From Grammothele lineata (Eukaryota; Basidiomycota; Agaricomycetes; Polyporales; Polyporaceae): a stretch of 64,000 nt of DNA. Of this stretch, positions 13,281 to 25,365 are shown piece by piece (the first letter of the stretch is position 1; each line of letters begins with the position of its first letter). A model generated the notes under the pieces. It did no database searches and was not told where the DNA came from. It was given only the letters and a program-made list of their open reading frames with translations. The stretch covers positions 620,001 to 684,000 of the forward strand of contig NDFF03000370.1 of NCBI GenBank assembly GCA_002150815.3. The letters are read 5' to 3'. The position numbers and the translations under genes are program-made.

Positions 13281-16200
13281 ATGGCTACTTTCATAGTCAA
13301 GGCCACATATCGCGGCGAGACCCGCAAGTTCTCGTTCACCGATCCCACTTTTCCAACCTACGATCAGTTGTATAAACAGGTGAGCGTATATAGTTGTCAC
13401 CTCCCAACCTTCACCCGTGGGCTTACCGCAGCTTCCAGTTGTATCGGGTCTTCCCCATCTCCCACTCCTTTTATTTATCAAGGCTTCTTTTCTCCCCTAA
13501 CGCCTCCTCTTCCGCCCGCATCCTCGTCGGCAAGGAGGTTCACTCGGAGGGCGAGTATGACAGTCATGTTGCCCCTTATCATGGTCGCTCCTACCCCGGC
13601 GCCCTCCTTCGCTTCTCCGTGTACGACGAGACCCCCCACAAGCCGCCTAGCACGTCTGCAGCATCAAGGTCCTCCACCGCCGTAGAGGGGACGTCCAGTG
13701 CCATCTCTCTCACCGCGGAGTCTGGCAGTGCCTCCTCAGCCACCGGCGGCGGCCCTGCTGCGGACCCCCGCGCTCATCTACGGGGTGACCGTCGTGTTCT
13801 TCTCGACCGCATCCGGGAGGGTACGACCAACCGTTCTTCGTTCCATACCATGCCACCCACCCCTCCGGAGTCATCCCGTCCTACGTCGTTGGCGGCCTCG
13901 TCTCGCCCGACCTCTCTGGCCTCGGAGCCGGCTGGGTGGCGTCCACTTCCTGCGCGCCCTGCATCGAGAGATAGTTCAGCGGCAAGCACGGCAAGCACGC
14001 GCACAGCTCGTCCATCTTTGTTCGACCTCCTGGCTCTTCCTCAAGTCTCGCCACCAGCACGCTCCTCGAGCTCGGGATTGCGGGACCTGGCCCCAAGTAC
14101 GACAGCGACGAGTGGTCAGGGAAGCAACGTGCGCCGTAGTCTGCCGCGCGATGATGTCGACTCGGAGCCATTAGTTTTGGATGCGATCTCGGGAACGAGC
14201 AACTTGAGCAACTTCGCCCCATCCCCTCTTTCATTCTTGCCTGTCCCTCCCCCTCCGATACTGTTCTCCCAGCCGCCGTCTCGTGCGCACACGCAGCCCT
14301 CTACGCCGCAAGCCACAAACGTCGACAATACCATACTCAGCTCAGGTTTCCGCAGTCATGTGTCGCCACATGCGCAGGGCTCGGGGACCACGCAGACCCG
14401 GGTGCAGCAGAATCTCTCAGTAGAGACGGGGTCGCCCCCAAGGCTTCAGGGGCATGGGGCTGCTTCCGGAGGTTATCCCGACATGGATGATATGTCTCTC
14501 CTCGTCCACGAGCATGTTGCCGGACGTAAGGACGAGATCAAGGCTGAGATGGATGCCCTCATGGAACGCTTCAAGCACGATTTCGAGAAGGCGATGGTCA
14601 AGGCGTTTGGAGAAGACTGGAACAGGCCTTCTCCTAACAAGGCGGACACGCATCTCCCTCTCTTCCCGTCTCCTCCTACGCACGTACCCGCGCCTCCTTC
14701 GGTGCCCGAGGAATGCGTGAGAACGATCAGGCCTCCCTTACCCCCTCCTCCGTTTGTACGGCTTCATCATCACCTGCTTGATTTTGTCCCGCCCCCGCCC
14801 CCACCGCCGTTTCCATGCATTCCTCCTCCCCCGCTGCTAGTGCCTCCACCTCCGCCGCCATGCCTCGTGCCCCCGGCGCCACCATGTATCGTTCCGCCTC
14901 CTCCGATCATTATCGACAGTGGGCGTGAGTGGTTACCATCGCCCCCGCTGCATTTCCGACCAGTATCGCCTTCGTCACGGGCCAGCACACCGCCGATGCG
15001 CAGTCTACCTCCGCCGCCACCTCCCCTTAGGTGGATTCCTCCAGTCGCCTTCAACCCGATAAGCGCTGTTGAGCCCGGTCCGCCTCCCGTGGTGCGTCAA
15101 CTTGAAGACGAAGTTGTACACAATGATGTCAAGTGCGATTTCTGTGGGAAACGTGACATCCGCGGAATTAGGTACAAGTGTCTACAGTGCCCCGGTACGC
15201 GTTTTAACTCCTCCTTCTGCGATATCGCTAATAGATGCGCAGACTTTGATTGGTGTAGCACCTGCATGGCCTCTCCAAAAGCATGGGAGGCCCACTCAGC
15301 CAGCCACGCGTTCTTCCCAATCCGCAAGAAGGAAGAGTTCCTCCACTTCTGCCTCGTCAAGGATCGTCGGTCGCGTCACCAACCTACCCACGCCGGCATC
15401 ACGTGTGACGGCTGCGAGGAAAGGAACATCACTGGAGTGCGGCACAAGTGCCTGCAGTGCGCAGGTGTGTTGGTCAAACTTGAACAAAACGTATGCGATG
15501 TGTTGACTTTGGGCAGACTTCGATCTTTGTGACAGCTGCGTGTCCAGCCCTCAGACACGCCAAAAGCACGATGTCTCCCACGTTTTCTTCCCGATCAAGA
15601 CGCCTGGCATGAAAAAGGCGTACGAGAAGGCGCGCAAGCGGGTTGAACAGCCTGTCGTCCCCCCACGTCCCGCGGAGGTCGCCCACGCCCACGTCCACTG
15701 CGACGGGTGCCAGCAGTATCCTCTTGCTGGTGTACGGCACAAGTGTTTGGACTGCCGTGGTGAGTAGCTCTGAGATCGACCGATTATACCTCAACTTATG
15801 GTTGTTGTAGACTACGACTTGTGCACATCGTGCATCTCAAACTCCGAAGTCCGCGCCAAACACAGCGTCTCGCACGCTTTCTTCCCAATGTCTGTCCCTT
15901 CGGATTACACGGAGTTCGAGAAAATACGCGAGAACCATCGTCGCAGCGCTGCCAACACCTCGCACAGCCCTAAGCCGTCACAAGCCCCCGCTCACCCCAT
16001 TCACAAGAACATCTTTTGCGACGTATGTGAAACGGAGGTCGCCGGCGTCCGTCACAAGTGCCTCGATTGCGCGGACTACGACTTGTGCGAGAAATGCATC
16101 TCGACTCCTCATCTCCGTGCCAAGCACCCCTCCCGGCATCAGTTCTTCGCCATCGAAAAGCCGGGCGAGGTCATCGTCCACACCGTGTTCAGCGACGATG

Positions 16201-18786
16201 CCGACGGCGAAGTGCCCCGCCCCGCGCAACCGCAGGTCCCGTCCGAGGGTGTTCCGATGATCCATCCGAGAGACGTTGAGCCCGTTGTCCACAACGCTAT
16301 GTGCAACATGTGCGACTCGAGGATCCGTGGCGATCGTTTCGTACGTACTCTACGCTTGCTGTGTAGTACAAGTCCACTAACGACTTTACAGAAGTGCTTG
16401 AACTGCCCGGATTATGATGTCTGCCAGATGTGCTACAAGTGAGTCATTGTTCTTGTTGGGTACATCTCTTCCTGACTGCTGTCTAGGATCGTTGGAGAGC
16501 AGCACCCCGAGCATGGATTCGTGAAGGTCAGCGAGCCCGCGACGCTCATGGTGCGTAATTTAGGTTCTGTGGTCGAGAGGGGGTTGACTAAAGTCATCGG
16601 CTTCTTTCCGTAGGTTCGCGATCCGGAGAACGACCCTGTTCATCTCGCGTCCTGCAATGTCTGCCATCAGCGTATCAAGGGTGTCAGATACAAGGTGAGC
16701 AGTAATAATCTAGCTGTTGTGGGGCTTTTCTGATGTTGGCACAGTGCATGCACGAATCCTGTCATGATTTCGACATCTGCGAGAACTGCGAGGCGCTCCC
16801 GATTCCTGTTCACCCTATCACTCACCCTCTATTGAAGTTGAGGCTACCGAACGTAGTTATCCCGGCGGTGTGGCGGGAGAACGCAGTCCCTGTCAACTCA
16901 ACCCACGTGGGGTTCTACCCTAGTCCAGTCATGGCCCGGCCAATACGCGCTCCAAGTCCCGTCCCTTCGGTAAACGAGCCAGCGCCATTCCCCCGCCCAA
17001 GCTTTGTCTCGATGGGTCCTGAGTCGTTCCCCCCTCCCCAATCCAGGTCACCCTCGCCGGACAACGATGGAGAGCTTCGGTCCCCACTGGATCCTTTCCA
17101 CTGGACCAGCCAGAACCACTACAGCTTGCTTCCCGTCTCGCCGCCCCCGCCACTTGTCGCTCATCTTCCCGTTCCCGCATATGTCCCCCAAATGCTGCCA
17201 GAGCTGCAGACATACCAATCCTCCCCCGTGATGTCGCCTGTGTCGCCCATAATGTCTCCCCAAACCCCTCTGATCCGTACACCAATCGTCGCACACACTC
17301 CACTCAATCCGGACAGCCCGCGCACCAGCCTCTCACACGTTCCTCCGCATGTAGTCTCGACGTTCAACTGGACGGGACGTTCGGAGCTCACGGAGGTGTC
17401 CGAGCCTGTGCCCCAGCTCATCAACTTCGACGAACCCTCCGAAATTCCGTCGCCTGAACCGACAATCCGGGAGAACCGAGAGGGTACACCTGAAGGGATC
17501 TCCACTCCGTCTGACGTCCCGCCTTCGACAAATTCATCCACGAACTCCGTCCCCAAACTGGACCCCGTAAGCAACGAATGGCATGAGCTCTGGCCGGAGT
17601 TCACATCGATGTTCAAGCACCTGCTGCAGCCGTCTACCCCTCCCGTCGCCTCGTCCGCCCCCACGTCCGGCTCCATGCCGGGCGCTATGTTCACTGAAGA
17701 ACCCAAACCTTTCGAAGAGAGCGACTTCCCAAACGTGGCCCTCGAGGTCCCAAGCGCGGTTGAGGAGTCTCCCCTGGTCGGGGAGCCGCTTCTGTGTAGA
17801 CCTCTTCTCCCTGAGAAACCGGAGAAATCTTTCACTGGCCGCAGCCTGAGCGACCTTCTCGGCGACCTGGTGCAAGCGCAGGAGGCCGTCAACATGCTCC
17901 CTGCTGGTCACGACAACGCGTCTCTGTCCCCCATCTCGGTCATCGCTACCACTCGGTCTCTGACGCCCCCGCCTTCGGTCCCAACCACGGTGACGCCGTT
18001 TTGGGAGTCCGTCATGCGTCGTCCTACCCCTCCGTCTCTAGCTGCTGAGTTCGTGTCAGACAACAACATCCCCGACGGCCAGATCTTCCCGCCCGGTGCC
18101 GAGTTTGTGAAGTCTTGGCGCATGCGCAACGACGGCGCTCAAGATTGGCCCGAGACTACGGAGCTCGTTTTCGTTGCCGGTGACCGTATGGCCCCCTTCA
18201 ACGGCGCGCCTACTAAGGTCAATGTTGGAATGGTAAAGGCTGGTGAGGAGGTTGAGCTTGTCTCAGGCGAGATGAAGGTCCATGTCATGTCTACGTTGCT
18301 CGGCTCTCTTGCTGACTGTGATTCTCTAGGCTCCCGAAATTCCGGGCAAGTATGTCAGCTCATGGCGTTTGAGTGATGGCGTGGGCAATCTCTTTGGACA
18401 CAGCATCTGGGTGGAGTGAGTCTCTCAGCGTAGGCGTTTATGAACCACTCTGACGTATCGTTTTCAGCATCACCGTTGCAGAACTTCATGAGCCCTCCTC
18501 TGACGAATCTCTCGCGGCGTCGTCTGTCATCATGCCTCAAACCGCCGCTCAATCTGCATCTGCTCGCTCTACAACGCGCCGCTTTTCGGCCTCGTCTCTC
18601 ACTATCCCGTCCGCTCCTCCCTCCGAAGGCAGCTCCTCTATCTCTCTCCTAGAAGTCCCTTCTGACTCGGACGACGACGACGCTGCCTACGAAGACAGCC
18701 GGTCGCGCGTGATCTCCTCCCCTGCGATTAGCGCGCAGGACGTGGAGTACGTCATGTTGTTCGACAGTTCGTCCGACGACGATTAA
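13281..18786 (+). CDS. NBR1: NBR1-type selective autophagy receptor: PB1, six ZZ fingers, FW domain, candidate AIM
   Basis: Cargo receptor that links ubiquitinated or hydrolase cargo to Atg8. Exons 13281-13379, 13439-15194, 15243-15464, 15517-15759, 15811-16340, 16392-16438, 16487-16550, 16614-16694, 16745-18277, 18330-18415 and 18468-18786 close in frame to 1659 residues. Residues 1 to about 105 form the PB1-like domain (FIVKATYRGETRKFSF ... FPTYDQLYKQLYRVFPI). A Ser/Pro linker with long polyproline runs follows. Six ZZ-type zinc fingers lie at about residues 590-1050, each with a C-x2-C ... C-x2-C core such as CDGCEERNITGVRHKCLQC and DYDLCEKCI. The FW (NBR1 central Ig-like) domain is at about 1450-1560: PDGQIFPPGAEFVKSWRMRN, then YVSSWRLSDGVGNLFGHSIW. 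The tail ends in acidic stretches around DVEYVMLFDSSSDDD, a candidate Atg8-interacting motif (Y-x-x-L). Introns often fall at the same point inside ZZ fingers, suggesting exon duplication. Confidence 0.93.
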
Positions 18787-19021
18787 TCTTTGCTCGTATG
18801 TTTTGTGGACTTTGCTTGGTCTCTCGTTGGAGTATGTTACGGAACTGTTTACTATGTATGATAGTTGGCGTCTCCCCTCTCTGTTGTCAGTGGAACCGGA
18901 TCCCCGTTTGCTTCGCTTTCGCCCCTGTACCATAGTTTATACTGGAGAAAACTCAATACATGTGTAGTTAGGTTACGCTTGGGAACGACTGATACTAACA
19001 TCTACAGGCATGGCTCGTTGT

Positions 19022-20828
19022 TTACTTCGCCGGAGGAAACTCTCCGTTAGCACGAAGCGTGTCAACGATGTCCCGAATGTCATCATCCATGTCATGGTGC
19101 CAAACTGGTTCGTACTGGTGCTCAATAACCTTCCAGGCAGCTTCAATGGAAACGGGATCATCAGGGCCGTGCCGATCGTACGCCATGCCCGCCCGACGGC
19201 TCCCGTTCCACACCATCTGGGCTCGCGGTTTGCGCACTCGAGAATATTCTCGTAGGACGGCCTTCAAGAAATCAAGAAACATTGGTGAGTGCGGGACCGG
19301 CAAGTTTGTCATAGTGCACTGACCTCCATGTTGCCCACGCTCGTGTCAGGGTGGCTGAGAAGACGAGAGAGGACGTAGGCGTCCTCGAGGCCCTGGCCTG
19401 CCCCCGCGCCCATGTGGGGAAGCATAGCGTGTGCCTGAGCGCGACGTTCCGCCGCGACCATTCAACGTTGGCGCGCTCGGAATAGTGGAGCAAACACGTA
19501 CCGCGTCCCCCATAACGGCAACCCTCCCTTTGGCGTAGCTCTCGAGGGGCGGGTCGAGGACGTGGATGGACCACTTGCTCGGCCGCTCGGGCATGCACCG
19601 GATGAGCGCGGCGGTGTCGGGGCCCCAGTCGGCGTAGACCTCGTCGAGGACGGCGCGGTCGACGACCTCCACCCACGGGGTGCCCTCGGGGAGCTTCTCA
19701 GCGCCGATGGGGATGTCGTATCGCGCGGCGAAGCAGACGACGTTGATCTGAAGGGAACAGGAAGCTACTACGTCAGAGGGACTGCGCGCGGTCCGCCCGT
19801 GAGCAGGAAGCGAGGAACGTACGATCTTGGCGTCTTTGATGGCAAAGAGAATGAAGTGCTGGAATTTAGGTGTCAATTCCACACGCCCGAACTCGAGGGG
19901 AAGGAGGGCGAGGGCGTTCACCTTGTTCGGCCCGCAGAGGCATGCCGGCCATTCAGACACATCTATCTTGAACCCTGCTTCGATGAGCTTGTCATGCGGG
20001 ATCAGGCCTCTGTACGCGACGGTGTTGCTGAACTTGACTCTGTCGTTATATTCCCGTCCGCCGAGGATGTAGTCACGGACCGTGCTCCTAATGCCGTCGG
20101 CACCAAGCACGACATCCGCTTCATACGTGCTCCCGTCCTGGAAGTTCACGATCAGGCGCTTAGGGTCGGCTTGGGACTCTGTGACGGAGATGCAGCGCTT
20201 GTTGAAGTGTGTAATCTTGGGGTCCACCACCTCTACAAGTGCCTCTAGGAAAACGGCCCTGGGAAGTCGTGAGGTAGAGTTCTGAGCCGGGTTAGATACT
20301 AAGAAATAACCTATGGATCCCTAATCCTCTATCTTCCGGAGATGTCGGATACTGTAAGGCATGAGTATATTCTCACAGTGAAATAATGATTGGCAGAGTA
20401 ATACTCACAGAGAAAAACGGTTCATGGCTGTCAGAAAGCCCATCGTAGAATTTGAAGCCTCTGTCCTTGACCTCGTCGGGATTGATCTTCTTGAGAATAT
20501 CGTCCATGATGCCCATCTTCTCCAGTACTCTGACGGCATTGGGCCCTAGTAGGACCAACCATGATTGGCGCACTTGCCAATAGATGCGTGTCCGAGAGCA
20601 ACGAACCTACTCCCAGGCCCGCGCCGATCTCGGTAAAGGCGGGCTGGGACAGCGGGGTCAGATCTCTGTCGACGATAGAATGGATATCGCCCGGGGACGC
20701 ACCGCAGCTTCGAAAATCTGCACAGACACCCCAGCGCGCTGCAAGGCCACTGCGCATGTCAGGCCGCACACGCCTCCGCCGACTATGGCCACCTCGAAGG
20801 GCTTCTCTATACGTTCGCCATTAGCCAT
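19022..20828 (-). CDS. FAD-dependent monooxygenase, salicylate hydroxylase-like
   Basis: Class A flavoprotein hydroxylase. The start ATG at 20828 opens MANGERIEKPFEVAIVGGGV with the dinucleotide-binding G-x-G-x-x-G strand (VAIVGGGVCGLTCAVALQ). The DG motif is DVVLGADGIRSTVRDYIL and the GD motif is GRVAVMGDAAHAMLPHMGAG, continued as GQGLEDAYVLSRLLSHP. The C-terminus MVWNGSRRAGMAYDRHGPDD and PVWHHDMDDDIRDIVDTL matches fungal salicylate 1-monooxygenase-like proteins, ending at 19022. At least six introns interrupt it; I did not fix every junction. The natural substrate cannot be told from sequence; fungal members act on salicylate-like or other aromatic acids. A 228-residue antisense frame at 19562-20248 is a shadow. 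Confidence 0.88.
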
Positions 20829-21552
20829 GGTGAATCACGAGGACAAAGCGAGATGGTGGCGGCGCGCAGACAATGCAACGCAGACGGGTTGCACTATGAC
20901 AGCGGGGGAAAGCTGGGCCATAAGTACATCGTGCCCCGCAGAACTCCATCGCCTGCGCGCGAAGTCGCCCAGGAAGGAGAGAAGCGAACAGAGAGTGTGT
21001 CATGCAGCGCCAGGTGACGATAGCAAGATTGGTCCGTCGAGCTTCTACGGTGGGAATGTGGTCCAAACAGTCAGCGACATCCCGGCCCGCGGAGTTGGCC
21101 AGTCCGTCTTGCTCAGTCCAGGCAACGCGGATGACTTCGCCGACAGCTTCTTGCTGCGACCGAGCGCCATCCCCGCCGCGAGTCACATGCCGAACCGGCA
21201 TGATGGGCCATCGACTCTTCCAAGCAAATGGCAGACAGGTGCTAATATTCGCTCGGCCGAGCATACCTGGGGTAGACGCCGTTAGGAGGTGGCCCAGCCG
21301 CTCCGAGTCGCTCGTTCCCACGACCATCTTCTGTCGTCCCAAAACGGGGGGAACTAATTCTGGAGAGCTAAGTATGGCGGCTGAATGAGTGAGATGCAAT
21401 ACAGGACTCCGTGATGAAGAAAAGAAAGTCCGGTGCAGTGTGAAGGTCTGGGGCCCTATACAGCAAGTGGTCCGATATTGAGCATTGTACTTCCAATTCC
21501 TTCCTCTCCATACGATCGATGAATGCAAATATGTGTTATCCCTGTGGGTCTG
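20829..21552. other. Intergenic region upstream of the monooxygenase
   Basis: About 720 bp between the monooxygenase start and the 3' end of the next minus gene. It holds no recognised protein; open frames on both strands lack conserved features. Confidence 0.4.
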
Positions 21553-22819
21553 TCAAGTTGAACTCCGAGAAAGGGTAGCGTGGTGAACCGAGTCAGAGAT
21601 GCGCTTTTCCTCTTCGAAGTACGCCCGCTCAGCATCCGCGATGATGTTCTCTTGTTCGAATGTATTCCGTTGTGTGTTTGTATCACCCGTCTACAAGTAT
21701 ATAATAGTCAGCTTCCGTTATCATCAGACGCCAACGTTGAAGACTAACCCCATCAGAGTCCCTGTTCGGAGATCCTTCCGTTCTCGTATTGCGGGGCGGA
21801 AGATCCTCATATGCAGGCGGCAGGGGAACCATCGACAACGCATCGCTGCTGCGTTCCGATGCCAGCCCCATGTACAAACTAGGGTGCACGCTGCCTCCGT
21901 CTGTCTCGCGATACGTCCAACGTGCTGTTATATCGTCATTGCTCAGTGTCGGACATACAACAGCATCGGAGACGATGGTACGTACCACGCGCTGCGGAAT
22001 CTCGCGCGTCAGGGACGGGTGTATCCGCCAGTGCTCTGGGCACGTTTGACCAGGACGACCAGCGATGGACAGTTGTCCCGGAAATATCGGTGAAGTTTTC
22101 CGTTGCGTCAGCTTCTGTCAATGAAACAGGTCCCGTGTGAGACCGCGGTTCAGCACCCGAGACAGTTATAGTGCTGCGAACTGACCATCTTGCCTTCCTA
22201 GATTATCACCATTTCGCCCGGCGTCTGGTTGTCCCTCTCCCTCCCTTTCCTGGTCCTGGCGACGGCGACGACGTCGCCTGAAAATCATAACCGCGATCAC
22301 GAGGATAATCCCACAGGTGATCACGACTCCAGCCACAGCTCCTCCGGACACCGACCTTCTGGAGCTGCTTGGGCTGGGCTCGCTCGACGACGATTCGGAA
22401 GATGTGTGGACAGCAGTCGCCGACGAAAGGAGGGGGGTGAGCACAGAAGTCTCGACAATCGTCTCCGTTTGATCATTTGAGATGGTTGTGACGATGACGG
22501 CGGTAGTTGGGAATCGTATTGTCGAGGACTGTGTAATAGGGGACGGAGAGGGTGTCTCGTTTGTCGGGTGGCTAGAAGAGCTCAAGGCGGAACTGCTCGA
22601 AATTCTCGTTGAGGTAGTCCCCTTGGGCGGAGATCCTGTTTGGGGAGCTGACGCCGAGTGTGTCGACAGGGTAGGGATTTCCGTGGTCTTTACGGACAGT
22701 GACGAGCTCGGTGGTGCGCTGGAAGCAGGAGTCGTGTGCAAGCCAGTGAGCCAGTTATTAGGATCTTCTGCCTCGCTGATTATGCTCTCGAATGACGGCA
22801 AGCTTCTTGGGCTCAACAT
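21553..22819 (-). CDS. Ser/Thr-rich single-pass membrane protein with LPPAY tail (paralogue A)
   Basis: Exon 1 from ATG 22819 encodes a Ser/Thr/Pro-rich, probably heavily O-glycosylated segment (MLSPRSLPSFESIISEAED...). It is followed by a transmembrane helix (AVAGVVITCGIILVIAVMIF), a stop-transfer run of arginines, and a charged stretch. Later exons give TYRETDGGSVHPSLYMGL and MVPLPPAYEDLPPRNTRT. The last exon is acidic and helical (EQENIIADAERAYFEEEKR) with the stop at 21553. The LPPAYEDLP motif (about 21801-21825) is a PPxY site, the ligand type recognised by WW domains of Nedd4/Rsp5 ubiquitin ligases. No signal peptide is obvious, so orientation is inferred from the Arg run. It shares its tail with the genes at 32.1 and 34.1 kb. 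Function unknown. Confidence 0.75.
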
Positions 22820-23919
22820 ACGGCGCGACTGGGTTATGGTGGGGGGGTTAGCGACGCAGTGCACGTCTTGATGTACGGGCTAACGGCCGCACCTATATGG
22901 CCGTGGTCAATCCATGCGCACGCATTCTGATGTCAATCTGGCAGATGTTCTCGTTTCCCGAAACCCAATCACACCCGTGTGTGAACTAGATGGCACTGTG
23001 ATTCTGCCGACTGACTTGTGTCCGCGGTTAAAACGTTTCTAGCGTCAGATCATGTAAGTAAGGAGGATTTCTGTCCGCATGGCTATATCGGAGGACGTGT
23101 AACCTGTAGAATCGGTGTCACGCTTCACACGAACGACAGACAGATGTCGAGGAGCGGCGTGAACTTGTTGGGAACGGCGACATCTTGTAGCGAGACTTTG
23201 ATGGTTCGGAAGAAGTCGCCGGCGTAGCCATTCATGACGAGCCCTAACCGGACCCGAGTAGTGGAAATCTCAGTTGTAGCTGTACGAGGTGATTCCATGC
23301 TGTAAGGACACGCACCGGTCCATGCCATGTGGAGGCCACCTTCCATGCCACGATACTCTCCCGTTTTGTTGCCTTGCCGCCCCCTCCTGCAGCGACATGA
23401 GTTGGCTGTAGTCGATATGCATGGGCGCTAGTGGGCTCCAAAAACCTTCGCCTACTGGCTTTAAACAAGGCTCCAACTCGCGCATTTCCTTCTAGAGGCT
23501 TTTTACACATCATTTTCCTGTTATCGCACTGCGTCTGCCGAAAAAAGGGACATGAATTATCGTGGACCTCGCATGAGACAATATCGGGACGCCCACCTTG
23601 AGTTCGCCCTGGGCCGCGCCCAAGTAACATAAACCCATTCCAGCTAACTGAGTCACCGAGTCACTGTCGCGGTACAAGAACACGGCTCCTAGCGCGCACG
23701 TCCTCGCTTTTTTGGGTCTTGTTTCATAAGTCAACATGCACACTATCGGTATGTCGGCGGGCGAAACATCTGCAGGCGTGCGGTGGCGAAGTGGCCCAAG
23801 CTTGACATCGTTCTTACTGCCTGATCTACTCAGATAGGCGCAGGAGCTAGACTAATTACTCGCGTCTACTTCGCTACCTACATGGGAAACGTCTTCATAG
23901 TTGCCATGGAAAGTGTCAA
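22820..23919. other. 1.1 kb without a recognised gene
   Basis: Lies between paralogue A and the left terminal inverted repeat. Short minus-strand frames (for example around 23125-23346) show no recognisable domain. It should contain the promoter of paralogue A. Confidence 0.35.
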
Positions 23920-23943
23920 CATCAGCAAAAATGTAAATTTACC
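23920..23943 (+). repeat. Left terminal inverted repeat
   Basis: 24 bp starting CATCAGCAAAAATG; differs at one base from the reverse complement of the right repeat. Confidence 0.7.
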
Positions 23944-25186
23944 GGCAATGATTTTGTTGCACCGCGGAGGTTGGCCTGTATCTCGGTAAGGGCGGCAGCA
24001 TCGCGGGGGAGTAAAATACATCGCAATGGCGGCGCCAGCATCGGGACAGGACCCGGCGCATCGTGATACGGGCGCTAGCATCCGGGTGCATCGGGATACG
24101 GGTGAGGTCATCGCATTGCGCCGGGGTGCATTGAGACGCATCAGGATCAGGCTGTGAGCATCACGTAGAATCGCAATACATAAGAACTACTTGCGTACCC
24201 ATAAACTCGCTAAAGCATGCTGCTTAACGAAGTATTTGTTCTCTGAAATCTATGATTGTGTGCATACTTCAAAGTTTCGAGCAATCCCTTTTCGACTGGA
24301 CGAGCGAACGTTGGCGCCGAGAGGGCTTGGATCGGAAACCACTGCCAAATCGAGGCCTGAGAGGTCTGCTTTCGGTAAGTGATTAGAACTCCGCGCCGCC
24401 TTCGATCCCTCGGGGATAAGACGGCGGCGGCGGCGACGGACTTTTGCTACTCACCATCCACTTTCTCGTCCTCTCTCCCTCGTACGCCTCTACTCCTTGC
24501 CTACGGCGACTGCTCTTCCACGGTGCGGTACCTTCCTCTGCGCTTGCTGGCGCCGCTATCATGACATCCCGTTTACCTGCCCACGGCTGCCGCCCTCTCT
24601 GCTCTCTCCTGCTCCTTCTCTCCAAATATTCTCGACCTCAGCCGGACGGCGGCCTCGTATTGGCATCTCGTACAGGATCAAAAAAGTCCCGTACACTTTT
24701 ACTGGGTGTGGGTAGAGTATCTGTGAGTACTCTCCTGTTCCCTCACTGTACATATACCCATCGTCCGTCTCCGCGCCATCTTGTTTTATCACCGCGACGT
24801 TTACCTTCCGCCTTCATGCCGTTGTTGGATCTGCGTCTTTGGTGAGTATCACACCACTCGACTACCCGCCCTGTAACGCCTTGCTGATGTCCGCGGTTTT
24901 GCCCCCCACGCCCGCTCCCTTGTCCTCCGACCCATTCTCGAGCCACGCCCGGTAAGTTCCCTCTGCCAGTTACGCTGTGTGTATGGAGGTCGCGCGTCAA
25001 GTTCATGCCCCGTTCTATACGCTCTCTCCTGCCCTTCCTGGCTATATCGTGTTATTAGCGTATCTATAACTGTGTATTGCAGATAGGAAAACATTAATCT
25101 ATGGTTGTTTGAATTGTCGATTGTCCGTGTGATTTCAATGCCTCCAGAGCGTCCCAGTGCGTCCCAATGACCCCAATATACCGAGG

Positions 25187-25246
25187 CGATCGCGATGCAT
25201 TGGGCAGCATCGCGATGCGGGCGCCTGCATCGCGATGCGTTGGGTG
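25187..25246. repeat. 20-bp tandem array containing the palindrome GCATCGCGATGC
   Basis: Three consecutive 20-bp units. The 12-bp palindrome GCATCGCGATGC occurs exactly at 25207 and 25227, with a two-base variant at 25187. A more degraded set of similar GCATC units lies near the other end of the element at about 24030-24140. Confidence 0.6.
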
Positions 25247-25341
25247 CCATCCCGTTCGGTTGGCTACATGAATGATCAATCCAGATAAAAGGGGTGTATT
25301 TTATTGATTGTATACTATCGGGATACTGCCCGGCGCATTAG

Positions 25342-25365
25342 GGTAAATATACATTTTTGCTGATG
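25342..25365 (-). repeat. Right terminal inverted repeat
   Basis: 24 bp; read on the minus strand it starts CATCAGCAAAAATG and matches the left repeat at 23 of 24 positions. Confidence 0.7.

Larger units (their letters stand above)
23920..25365. mobile_element. Candidate non-autonomous DNA transposon with 24-bp terminal inverted repeats
   Basis: Positions 23920-23943 and the reverse complement of 25342-25365 match at 23 of 24 bases; both begin CATCAGCAAAAATG. They enclose 1,446 bp with no transposase-like frame. Inside each end lies an array of short GCATCG-type repeats (about 23998-24140 and 25187-25246), as found in subterminal transposase-binding regions of many DNA transposons. The interior (24.3-24.9 kb) is pyrimidine-rich with short open frames only. 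I could not find a convincing target-site duplication: the flanks read ...GTCAA and AACGG.... The superfamily cannot be assigned. Confidence 0.55.

Noticed and set aside
19562..20248. 228-codon plus-strand open frame
   Set aside because: Exact antisense of the monooxygenase exons, whose minus-strand translation carries the FAD-binding and DG/GD motifs.
25187..25246. Interpretation of the 20-bp array as a CRISPR
   Set aside because: Units are contiguous with no unique spacers of constant length, and the genome is eukaryotic.
23920..25365. Interpretation as a Helitron
   Set aside because: Helitrons lack terminal inverted repeats; the ends here are clearly inverted copies.
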